DNA of 64,000 bases from Comamonas serinivorans (GTDB lineage: Bacteria; Pseudomonadota; Gammaproteobacteria; Burkholderiales; Burkholderiaceae_C): NCBI RefSeq assembly GCF_002158865.1, contig NZ_CP021455.1, positions 1,488,001 to 1,552,000 on the forward strand. The letters are read 5' to 3'. Positions 24,822 through 33,215 of the stretch are shown in pieces. Each line of letters starts with the position of its first letter. Position 1 is the stretch's first letter. Below the pieces are notes generated by a model. That model worked only from the letters and a program-made list of their open reading frames with translations. It was not told where the DNA came from and searched no databases. Position numbers and translations under genes: made by a program.

Positions 24822-26640
24822 GCGGCCTCCTGGGTCTGCACCGCAGCGTTGGCGCTGGGGGCGCTGCGCAGCGTGATGCCGAAGAGCAGCGGCAGCATCT
24901 TGTCGGGCAGGCCTTGATCGACGCCCCCATCGCCGCGCACGTGGTAGACGTGCTGGGCCTGCGAGGCGACGCGCGCCGAATGGGTGACGACGATGACGGT
25001 GTGCTTCTGTGCGATGTGGCGCAGGGTTTGCAACAGGGCGGTTTCGCTGTCGAAGTCGAGGTCGTTGCTGGGCTCGTCGAGGATCAGCACGGACGGGTTG
25101 CGCAGGAACAGCTGCGCGAGGCCAAGCTTGCGCAGCTCACCCGCCGACAGGCCTGCGCCGCCTTCGCCCAGCTCGGTCTGGTAGCCCTGGGGCAGGCGGC
25201 TGATGAAGGCGTGGGCGCCCGACAGCTGACTGGCGGCCAGGATCTGCTTGTCATCGGCCTCGGGGTTGACCAGGCGCAGGCCTTCGACGATGGGGCCGCT
25301 GAACCAGTAGGTCTGCTGCGCGAGGCAGCCGATCCAGCGCCCCAGGTCGGCGCGGGCAAACTGGGCCAGGTCGTACTCGTTGAGGGCGATGCTGCCCTGC
25401 GTGGGCTGGTACAGCCCGGCCAGCAGCTTGGCGAGCGTGGACTTGCCCGCCCCGTTGCGCCCCACGATGGCGTGGATGCCGCCGGGACCGATCTGCAGGG
25501 ACACGTTGTCCAGCGCCATGTGGCCGTTGGGGTACTGGAAGCTGACCTGGTCGAGCCGGAATGCGCCGCGGGGCCGCGGCAGTTCCAGGGTTTGGGCTTC
25601 GGGCTCGACGGGTTCCTGCAAAGCCGCCTGCAGGCGCGCGGTGGCTTCGTTGGCACGCGCCAGCGAGCGCCAGTTGCTGGCAAGCTGGGCAATCGGCCCC
25701 AGCGCTTTGCTGGACAGCAGGTTGACGGCCATCAGGCTGCCGATGCTCATCCACTGCGCGTTGATGGCAATGGCCCCATGGTGATCACCGCGACGGAGAA
25801 CAGCGTGAGCAGCACATGGCTGGTCTCGCGGGCGTTTTCCATCTCGCCGTTCTTGCGAAAGCTCTCGGCCAGCCAGTGGTCGTAGCCCGACTGCCACGCG
25901 TCCCGCGCGGCACCGTCATGGCCCAACACCTTGAGCGTGGCGCGGGCGTTGCAGAGTTCAGCCGTGCCGCGGTCGAGCAGGCGGGCTTGTTCGATCTCCT
26001 CGACGCGGCCGCTGCGGACCTCGTCGGCCCACCACCAGGCGAGCACGCCCAGGATGACCATGGCCCCGAAGATCACGGGCAGCACGGGCCAGGCAATGAT
26101 GCCCACGACGACGAGGGCAAACAGCGCCATGGGCAGGTCGAGCATGGCGGTGGCGAGCCCGCCCGCAACGCAGGAGCGCATGGCGCCGACGTCGCGGAAC
26201 AACTGCAGCCATTGGCTGGCGGGACGTTGCTCGAGCGCGATCAGGGGGCGGCGCAGCATGGCATGCATCAGCGCCTGGCTGACGTCGCGGTCGATGGTGG
26301 CGCCGGCCTCGCGCAAGGCGCGGGCGCGTCGTCGGCGCAGCCAGATCTCCAGCCCCAGAAAGCACAGCACGCCCGCCACCATGGCGATCAGGGTGGCGTT
26401 GCCACCGCGCGAGATGACGCGGTTGTAGACCTGCAGCAGGAAGATGGATGGCAGCAGGCCGAGCAGGCTGATGGGCAGCGACAACCAGGCGGCCTGATGC
26501 AGGTGACGCGAGGCACGGCTGAAGGAGCGCGCAATCGCGGAGGAATAGCCATGGCCTGCATCGCCCACCACGTTGCCGCCTGTGAGCGCCTGTTGGGCGC
26601 TCGCAGACAGCAGGTGTCGGGGAAGCAGGTACTCGATCAT
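24818..26640 (-). pseudogene. Type I secretion ABC transporter, split by a one-base frameshift
   Basis: This should be the inner-membrane ATPase/permease of the T1SS (LapB/RtxB type). The 5' frame has a membrane domain (SLPISLLGLLPSIFLLQVYNRVI) and runs to a premature TGA. The 3' frame continues the membrane domain (MSIGSLMAVNLLSSKALGP) and carries the ATPase: Walker A GRNGAGKS, C-loop LSAGE, Walker B VLILDEPSNDLD and switch VVTHS. The two join only if one G is added to the G run opposite CCCC at 25774-25777, which restores ...VITMGAIAINAQW.... It may be a sequencing error, a real inactivating or phase-variable change, or a slippage site. The start is uncertain; the ATG at 26640 is used here. 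Confidence 0.82.
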
Positions 26641-26863
26641 GGCGAACACATGGCGGTGCGGTGGAAGGAAGGGGTCGGGCTCGCTGGGTTGATTGCTGAT
26701 TTCAATTGGTAACAATAAAAATTAGCCATTAACGCAGTTTTTGGAGTTTTATTGATACCGCGCAAGCAGATGTGAAGAAAAGTGTAATTCAAAAGCCGTA
26801 CTTTTAGACGCTTGTTAAGAAAGTTACGCAGAAGCGAGGCCTGATCCTGTAACACGTGGTGCA
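26641..26863. promoter_or_regulatory. AT-rich gap upstream of the secretion ABC gene
   Basis: About 150 bp (26716-26863) of unusually AT-rich sequence for this genome, with runs such as TTTTTATTG and TTTTCTTCA on the minus strand, lie between the unrecognised gene and the ABC transporter. It probably contains a promoter for the T1SS genes, but I could not pick a convincing -35/-10 pair. The first 25 codons before 26640 may be part of the gene if an upstream TTG or GTG is used. Confidence 0.35.
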
Positions 26864-28207
26864 TCAGGTCCGCGCCAGGTGCTGAAGCGCCAGCGCGGCG
26901 AGCAGAACCTGCACGGTGGCGCGCCGGGATGTCACCACCTCGGCCGTTGAGGGGGCGGTCAGGAATGCGGCCCGATGGCGCCAGGACGGGGGCAGGAACA
27001 AGCCGAGCTCGGGCACCACGATGCGCTGGGCGATGTCCGTGAGCAGGTGGCGCGCCGTCGCTTGTTGGTGGGGCAGGGGCGGTGACAGGACACTTTGTTC
27101 GATCGCGGCGATGGCAAGGCAGGCGACCACCTCCAGCGCGCGGCCGTCGCCGTGGCTGGCCATGTGGGGCTGCAGCTGCAAAAACGCGTCCACCAGCGCG
27201 TGGGCCTGTCCTTGGCAGGAAGGCTGACTGTGCTCAAGCGCCTGCTTGGTGAGTGCGTGCCAGGGGCTGTCACCCGTGCTCGCGGCGTTGCGCAGGTCGC
27301 GGTTCAGCATGTCCAGGTGCGCCGAGCTGAGCGTGCACGGGGTGTCGGCGTGCATGCGGGCCGTGCAGCGTGTGAGCGTGAGCAACCGCAGCGCGGGCGC
27401 CATGTGCCAGCCCAGGTCGGTGCGCTCAAGCGGGAAGCCGGTCGAATGCAGCAGGTGGACGGTGGCTTGGTCAATGGCCTCGACGAGCGCTTCGGTGGCC
27501 AGGCCCGAGAGCATGGCATGCTGGTGCAACAACAGCAGGGCATAGGTGGCACACACGTGGTCGAGGCCATGGGCGTCCGGCCAGCTGCCATGGTCCAACG
27601 GGCTCAGCTGATGCCAGATCGCCTGAAAGGCCAGGGGCAGGGGGGCGCGTGCGGTGGTCCAGCGCGGCAGCAGGGTGCGTTGTCCCTGAGGATCGATGTG
27701 GATGCCGTGCAGGTGCAGCTTGCGGGTGAACAAGGGCCCCGGACGTTGTAGCCGTGTGGGTTCCAGATGCTCGTGCAGGGTGCTGGCTCGAGTGGGCAGC
27801 ACCAGCTCGGCCTGTTCCAGGTCGTCGTCGGCCAGTGCCCAGGCCACGCTGCCGGCGCCGGCTTGGCTGGCTGGCGCCCACGGGGTGATGTCGCGGGCCC
27901 AGTCGATGCGCAGGTCGACCGCAGGGAGCTTGCGCGCCCACGCCCATTGCCGCACCCGCGTGGCCCCTTCGCGCCATGCGGCCTCGAAGGTGGTTCGGCG
28001 CACAAAGAACGTTGCGACGTCCTGGTCCGGCGCAGCCACGCTGAAGAACAGCACACAGCTGGCGTACGGCTCGGCCAACGGCAGGACGAGCGGTTCCAGA
28101 TGCTCCAGGCAGGCGGCCAGTTGCTGGGACAGCGTCACGCCAAACCCGGGAGGTGTCTCCCTGGCGCCGCCGGCGAGGGGCGGGAATGGGGCAAGGCGTG
28201 CTTTCAT
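26864..28207 (-). CDS. Uncharacterised protein in the T1SS/adhesin cluster
   Basis: A 447-residue protein without a signal peptide, membrane helix or recognisable catalytic motif. It is rich in Leu, His, Ala and Trp, with a likely mixed alpha/beta N-terminal half (FFSVAAPDQDVATFFVRRTTFEAAWREG) and an all-helical C-terminal half containing an HTH-like stretch (RNAASTGDSPWHALTKQAL). The ATG at 28207 follows the OmpA-like gene by 25 nt. Because it sits between the surface protein/OmpA genes and the secretion genes, a role in expression or export of the giant protein is possible, but nothing in the sequence proves it. Confidence 0.7.
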   Translation of the reverse strand: MKARLAPFPPLAGGARETPPGFGVTLSQQLAACLEHLEPLVLPLAEPYASCVLFFSVAAPDQDVATFFVRRTTFEAAWREGATRVRQWAWARKLPAVDLRIDWARDITPWAPASQAGAGSVAWALADDDLEQAELVLPTRASTLHEHLEPTRLQRPGPLFTRKLHLHGIHIDPQGQRTLLPRWTTARAPLPLAFQAIWHQLSPLDHGSWPDAHGLDHVCATYALLLLHQHAMLSGLATEALVEAIDQATVHLLHSTGFPLERTDLGWHMAPALRLLTLTRCTARMHADTPCTLSSAHLDMLNRDLRNAASTGDSPWHALTKQALEHSQPSCQGQAHALVDAFLQLQPHMASHGDGRALEVVACLAIAAIEQSVLSPPLPHQQATARHLLTDIAQRIVVPELGLFLPPSWRHRAAFLTAPSTAEVVTSRRATVQVLLAALALQHLART

Positions 28208-28232
28208 GGCGCAGTGGAGCGAGGTGCAGGCG

Positions 28233-28748
28233 TCAGCGGTAGTCGAACTCCACGCGGCGATTGAGCTGGTGAGCCGCTTCGCTGGTGCCTTCATCGGCCA
28301 GGCGCTCTTTGCCGTAGCTCACGGCTTCGACGCGTTGGGGGTCGATGCCAAAGACCTGCAGGCTTTGACGGACGGCCTCGGCGCGCTTCTGGCCCAGAGC
28401 CAGGTTGTATTCGCGCCCACCGCGGACATCGGTGTGGCCCGGCAGACGCAACGATTGCCCAGGGTGCTGGCTGAGCCAGCGGGCATGGGCTTCGACGATG
28501 GCGCGGTCCTCTGGCCGCACGGTGTAGGCGTCAAAGTCAAAGTACACGACGTGTGCCACAGCGGCGGGGCCGCGCCGTGCCGCGGGCGGGTTGACGACGA
28601 CAGGCGCCACACCGGCGGCGGCGGTCTGGGGAGCGCTGGGCTTGCCAAAGGCGTATTGGTGCTCGTCGCGCTTGCTGGAGGTGCTGGTGCCGCAGGCCGC
28701 AAGGCTGGCCGTGAGCAGCAGGGCGAGGAGGTGGTGGTGCCGGAACAT
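28233..28748 (-). CDS. OmpA/Pal-type peptidoglycan-associated lipoprotein
   Basis: A 171-residue lipoprotein. The signal peptide ends SLAAC, and a short Ser/Thr/Pro linker follows. The C-terminal OmpA domain has VYFDFDAYTVRPED, LRLPGHTDVRGGREYNLALGQKRAEAV and RRVEFDYR, with the peptidoglycan-contacting Asp and Arg. The start is set by AAGGAAG upstream of the ATG at 28748. It follows the giant surface-protein gene in the same direction and could anchor it or the secretion system to the cell wall. Confidence 0.92.
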   Translation of the reverse strand: MFRHHHLLALLLTASLAACGTSTSSKRDEHQYAFGKPSAPQTAAAGVAPVVVNPPAARRGPAAVAHVVYFDFDAYTVRPEDRAIVEAHARWLSQHPGQSLRLPGHTDVRGGREYNLALGQKRAEAVRQSLQVFGIDPQRVEAVSYGKERLADEGTSEAAHQLNRRVEFDYR

Positions 28749-28852
28749 GGCGAGCTTCCTTGGAAAAACAGGGGTGTGGGGAGTCCAGGCGCTTCGGCCC
28801 TTGACCAAAGCGCCTGGCGCCCACGCGCTGGCAGTCACGCGGGGGCGTGCCC

Positions 28853-31800
28853 TCAAGCGGCTTGCTGGTGATGCAGCAACGCGCTCAAGGTGTCGACCAG
28901 GCCCTCGTTGCCGGCGTCTGCATGGCTGCTGATGGCGGCTGCCACCGGCTGCGTGTCCGCCGTTGCGGTCACGGTCGACGTACCGAGCAGGCCACCACCG
29001 AGCAGACCGCCCAGCAGGTCCTGGACGTCGGTGGCGATGAGGCCATCCTCGCCGAGCAGGTGGCCCACCAGGTCGGACACCGCACCCTCATCGCCCAACA
29101 GGTTGTCGAGCAGGCCGCTGTCGCCGGTGAGGCCAGCCAGCAGCTCGTCGGTGGCGCCGTCGCCGAGCAGGCCATCCACCAGGTTGGCGACGCCGTCCGT
29201 CACGAAGTCGACCTGCGTGTTGGCGTGGGCCAGCACGGTGTCGAGCGCGTGGTCGCCCAGCAGGCCATCGACCAGTGGCGAGGCCACGTCGCTCACGCCC
29301 TCGGTGAGGTGGGCGACCGCGTGGTCCACTCCGTCGAGCGCGTTGTCGGCATCGGGCTCGAATGCACCGCCCACCAAGGGGGCGAGCCCGTCGCTCAAGG
29401 TGTCCGTCAGGTGGGCGACCAGGTCGCTCACCGTGGTGAGCGTGGCGTCGAGGCCCAGGTCCTGAACGAGCGGCAGGTCGCCCAGGGTGTCCGTCAGGTC
29501 GGCGGCCAGGTGATCCGCGGGGGCCAGCAGGCTGCCGTCGCTGTCCAGGCCAAGCGCGGATGTGACGCTGTCCACCTGGGCGGCCAGGGTTGGGGTGCCA
29601 CCGGAGAGGCCGCCCAGCAGACCACCGAGCAAGCCACCCACCAGGCCATCGTTGCCCACCAGGTCATCCAGCAGCCCGGTGACGACCTCGCCCAGGTCGC
29701 CGCTGCCGGACCCCGGCGTGCCGCCCAGCAGACCGCCAAGCAAGCCGTCGTCGCCCAGCACGCCATCGAGCAAGCCGTCCTGGCCGCCGAGCAGGCTGCC
29801 CAGCAGTTCGTTGACGAGGCCGTCCTCGCCCAGCAGGCCATCCAGCAGGCCGCTGTCGCTGCCGACCGCCAACAGGCCGCCGAGCAAGCCGTTCAGCAGG
29901 TCATCGTTCACGGTGCCATTGCCGCCCAGCAGGCCGCCGATCAAGCCGCCGTCGCCCAGCAAGCCATCGAGCAGGCCCTGATCCCCCAGCAAGCCGGACA
30001 GCAGACCTTCGTTGCCGCCGAGCAGACCGCCCAGCACGCCGCCCTCGCCGCCGAGCAGGCCGCCCAACAAGCCATGGAGCAGGTCATCCAGGCCGCCGCC
30101 GTTGCCACCCAGCAGGCCGCTGAGCAGGCCGTCCTCGCCGAGCAGTGCGCTCAGCAGCCCGTCGTGGCCCAACAAGCCATCCAGCAGCCCATTGCCCAGC
30201 AGGCCGCCAAGCAGACCTTCGTCGCCCAACAGGCCCGCCAGCAGACCCCCTTCGGTCAGGCCGCCCAGCAGTCCCCCGCCGCCGAGCAGGCCACCGAGCA
30301 GACCCTCGTCGCCCAGCAGGCCTTCCAGCAGGCCGCCCACCAGGTCGCCGTTGTCACCCCCCAGCAGGCCACCGAGCAGACCGCCGTCGCCCAGCAGGCC
30401 GCCGAGCAAGCCGTCCTCGCCCAGCAGGCCGGCGAGCAGGCCGCCATCCGTCACGCCGCCCACGCCCTGGCTCAGCAGGCCGGTGAGCAGGCCGTCCTGA
30501 CCGATCAGCCCCACCAGCAAACCGCCGATCAGGCCCTGATCGCCCAGCAGGCCTTGCAGCAGGTCACCGCCCAGCGCACCGCCCAGCGCGTCGTCACCCA
30601 GCAAGCCGGTGAGCAGACCGTTTTCGCCCACCAGGCCACTCAGCAGCTGGCTCACCGGCCCCTCGTTGGCGAGCAAGGCGCCCAGCAGCGCATCGCCGGT
30701 CAGGCCGTCCTGGCCCAGCAGGCCGGTCAGCACACCGTTCTCGCCCAGAAGCTCCTGCAGCAGGCCACTGGCCAGGCCGTCCTCGCCGAGCAGACCGTCC
30801 AGCACGCCGTCGAGCACGGGATCCAGGCCCAGGGAGCCGGCCAGCTCGGACACCAGCGGGGTCAGCAGGTCGGCGAGTGCATCCGTCACGCCGCCCAGCA
30901 GACCTTCGGAGCCGATGAGCGCGGCCAAGAGGCTGCCCTCGTCGAGCAACAGGCCGTTGAGCGCGCCGTTGTCCCCCAGCAGGCCATTGAGCAGGTTGTT
31001 GTCACCCAGCGCATCGCCCAGCACGTTGCCCAGCAAGGTGTCGTCCGCCAGGATGGCACCGAGCAGGCCGTTCAGCACACCGCCTTCGGCGAGCAGGCCG
31101 CCGACTGCGCCGTTCTCCCCGAGCAACTGCCCGACCACGCCGTTCTCGTTCAGCAACTGGCCCACGACACCGTCATCGGCCAGCAAGCCACCCACCAGGC
31201 CGTGTTCGGCCAGCAGGCCACCCACCAGGGCGTTTTCGCCCAGCAAGCCGTTGAGCACACCATCCAGCGCACCCCCTTCGCCCACCAGGTGACTCAGCGT
31301 GCCGTTCAGTCCCAGGCCTGCGAGCAGACCGCCCAGGAAGCCATCGGTCAGCAGGTTCGCCACCCCATCGGTGAGGTAGTCGACCTGCAGGCCCAGCAGA
31401 TCGGTCAGGGTCTGCGACAGGCCGGCGGGCAGGAGGCCGGACAGCAAGGGATCCAGCAGCTCTCCCACGCGATCGGCAACGCTGCCGATGGTGTCGTCCA
31501 GCTTGTCCAGGCCGTTCGGGTCATCGGGCTGGAACTCGAACCCCAACAGGTTGCCCAGCGCATCGCTGATCAGGTTGGACACGTCGCCGGTGGTCGCCAC
31601 CAGGCCGCTCAGCTGGCCATCCAGGCCCAGCAGGTCGTCCAGGCTGTTGATCAGCTCGGCCGCCAGCTCCTGGCTGGGCGAGAGCAGGGGATCCCCCGGC
31701 GAGTCGGTGGTGTCCGTGGGGTCGGTCGAGTCGGTGGGGTTGGTGGTGTCTGTGGGATCCGTCGTATCCGTCGGATTGGTCGTATCCGTCGGATTGGTCG

Positions 31801-32770
31801 TATCCGTCGGGTTGGTCGTATCCGTCGGGTTGGTCGTATCCGTCGGGTTGGTCGTATCCGTCGGGTTGGTCGTATCTGTCGGGTTGGTCGTATCCGTCGG
31901 GTTGGTGGTGTCCGTTGGATTGGTCGTGTCCGTGGGATTGGTCGTGTCCGTCGGATTGGTCGTATCCGTCGGGTTGGTCGTATCCGTCGGGTTGGTCGTA
32001 TCCGTCGGGTTGGTCGTATCCGTCGGGTTGGTGGTATCCGTTGGATTGGTCGTGTCCGTCGGGTTGGTCGTATCCGTCGGGTTGGTCGTGTCCGTCGGGT
32101 TGGTGGTGTCCGTTGGATTGGTCGTGTCCGTTGGATTGGTCGTGTCCGTTGGATTGGTCGTGTCCGTTGGATTGGTCGTGTCCGTCGGATTGGTCGTATC
32201 CGTCGGATTGGTCGTATCCGTCGGGTTGGTCGTATCCGTCGGGTTGGTCGTGTCCGTGGGATTGGTCGTGTCCGTCGGGTCGGTCGTATCCGTGGGGTTG
32301 ACCGGCCGCGAATCGTCGTCATCGTCGTCGCTGTTGGCCAGGGCGGCCACCAGCCCGGCGCCGCCCAGGCCGACCAAGGCGCCCAGCAGGAAGTCGCCCG
32401 CGGTCATGCTCTGGCTCTCCTGGCTGACGACCACACCGGCGGCCGAGTCGGTATCGGACTGGGCGGGCTGAACGTCGACGTGACCGGATGCCAGGTCCAG
32501 TTCCATGGCACCGCCGGCTTCGGCGGAGCGCTGCGTCAACGTGGCCTCGGTGCCCCCGGAGAATGTGCCCACGAGCGCCTGGCCACCGTTGCCGACAAAC
32601 AGTGCTTCGGCGCTGCCATTGGCGGGGACGATGACTTTGTCGCCGGGCAGCAGCTGGCTGCCAGGCTGGGCTGCAAGCGCTTCGCCATTGCGCACGATCT
32701 GCACGCCCGGGCTCGCTTTGGACAGTTTGGCGGCGGTGGCGCCAGCGGGTGGTGTTGCGGGATTGGTCAT
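28853..32770 (-). CDS. Giant low-complexity surface protein with hexapeptide and Gly/Leu repeats
   Basis: A 1305-residue protein. Residues 1-110 form a FecR/retention-module-like domain (VQIVRNGEALAAQPGSQLLPGDKV). Residues 125-146 are a hydrophobic, Gly-rich segment followed by a run of aspartates. Residues 158-355 are 33 copies of a hexapeptide, mostly NPTDTT. Residues about 360-1270 are dominated by GLLGGLLG-type units mixed with DGLL and ENGLL. The layout suggests an extracellular or envelope adhesin/matrix protein exported by the downstream T1SS. There is no Sec signal and no obvious RTX nonapeptide. GGAG precedes the ATG at 32770. A plus-strand frame covers the same region but is a codon-bias artefact. 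Confidence 0.82.
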   Translation of the reverse strand: MTNPATPPAGATAAKLSKASPGVQIVRNGEALAAQPGSQLLPGDKVIVPANGSAEALFVGNGGQALVGTFSGGTEATLTQRSAEAGGAMELDLASGHVDVQPAQSDTDSAAGVVVSQESQSMTAGDFLLGALVGLGGAGLVAALANSDDDDDDSRPVNPTDTTDPTDTTNPTDTTNPTDTTNPTDTTNPTDTTNPTDTTNPTDTTNPTDTTNPTDTTNPTDTTNPTDTTNPTDTTNPTDTTNPTDTTNPTDTTNPTDTTNPTDTTNPTDTTNPTDTTNPTDTTNPTDTTNPTDTTNPTDTTNPTDTTNPTDTTNPTDTTNPTDTTNPTDTTNPTDTTDPTDTTNPTDSTDPTDTTDSPGDPLLSPSQELAAELINSLDDLLGLDGQLSGLVATTGDVSNLISDALGNLLGFEFQPDDPNGLDKLDDTIGSVADRVGELLDPLLSGLLPAGLSQTLTDLLGLQVDYLTDGVANLLTDGFLGGLLAGLGLNGTLSHLVGEGGALDGVLNGLLGENALVGGLLAEHGLVGGLLADDGVVGQLLNENGVVGQLLGENGAVGGLLAEGGVLNGLLGAILADDTLLGNVLGDALGDNNLLNGLLGDNGALNGLLLDEGSLLAALIGSEGLLGGVTDALADLLTPLVSELAGSLGLDPVLDGVLDGLLGEDGLASGLLQELLGENGVLTGLLGQDGLTGDALLGALLANEGPVSQLLSGLVGENGLLTGLLGDDALGGALGGDLLQGLLGDQGLIGGLLVGLIGQDGLLTGLLSQGVGGVTDGGLLAGLLGEDGLLGGLLGDGGLLGGLLGGDNGDLVGGLLEGLLGDEGLLGGLLGGGGLLGGLTEGGLLAGLLGDEGLLGGLLGNGLLDGLLGHDGLLSALLGEDGLLSGLLGGNGGGLDDLLHGLLGGLLGGEGGVLGGLLGGNEGLLSGLLGDQGLLDGLLGDGGLIGGLLGGNGTVNDDLLNGLLGGLLAVGSDSGLLDGLLGEDGLVNELLGSLLGGQDGLLDGVLGDDGLLGGLLGGTPGSGSGDLGEVVTGLLDDLVGNDGLVGGLLGGLLGGLSGGTPTLAAQVDSVTSALGLDSDGSLLAPADHLAADLTDTLGDLPLVQDLGLDATLTTVSDLVAHLTDTLSDGLAPLVGGAFEPDADNALDGVDHAVAHLTEGVSDVASPLVDGLLGDHALDTVLAHANTQVDFVTDGVANLVDGLLGDGATDELLAGLTGDSGLLDNLLGDEGAVSDLVGHLLGEDGLIATDVQDLLGGLLGGGLLGTSTVTATADTQPVAAAISSHADAGNEGLVDTLSALLHHQQAA
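31706..32299 (-). repeat. 33 tandem copies of an 18-bp unit (NPTDTT)
   Basis: 594 bp of 18-bp repeats inside the giant surface-protein gene. The units differ mainly at third positions (for example gtatcc against gtgtcc), so the DNA is less uniform than the protein. The copy number could change by slippage without a frameshift, since the unit is a multiple of three. Confidence 0.95.
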
Positions 32771-33215
32771 GGCTTTCTCCGGGAATGAGGGTCTTGGGGC
32801 AGCCTGGAAACCGCCAGGCGGCCTGCGCCCCACATGTGTGCAACATGTGTGCCACATGTGCGCAGCACCTCTTTGTTACAAATATTTTGGATAAGCCGAT
32901 GTTTTTGAAGCAGTTTTTTTTCAGAGTCGGCCGAGCGGCCGGGTTTTTGTTGCGTGTTACGTCCGGTGTTACGGTCGATGTAACGTAACGTGGGCCGCTT
33001 GTTGCCGTAGCCTCAGGCCGCCGCGGAGGACACCGGATCTGCCACGAATGAGGCTGGTGTTCGCGAGCGTGCTCGATACAATCAATTAACCGATTCGGGT
33101 TAATGCATCGGCCACGCACTTGAGGGTGCGCTCCCATCGAAATGCGGCGCCGTGTGTACCCATGGGCTCGAGTCTTGCTGCCGCTGCTCGCTCTTCTTTC
33201 TACCAGTATCCTCTT
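32771..33215. promoter_or_regulatory. Divergent control region of the surface protein and the TPR gene
   Basis: The 445-bp gap contains several ordered motifs. Three ACATGTG units start at 32832, 32843 and 32854, an exact 11-bp spacing. GTGTTACG occurs at 32954-32961 and 32966-32973 (12-bp spacing), followed by GTAACGTAAC at 32980-32989. On the TPR side a TACAAT (-10-like) lies at 33077-33082, just before the palindrome ATTAACCGATTCGGGTTAAT at 33085-33104. These look like binding sites for at least two regulators. The motifs are direct observations; their function is inferred. Confidence 0.5.

Noticed and set aside
28847..32788. A 3.9-kb plus-strand frame rich in Gln, Ala and Glu covering the surface-protein gene
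   Set aside because: It is the antisense of the Gly/Leu and NPTDTT repeats; codon bias removes stops. It lacks a ribosome site and its composition follows the minus-strand repeat units.
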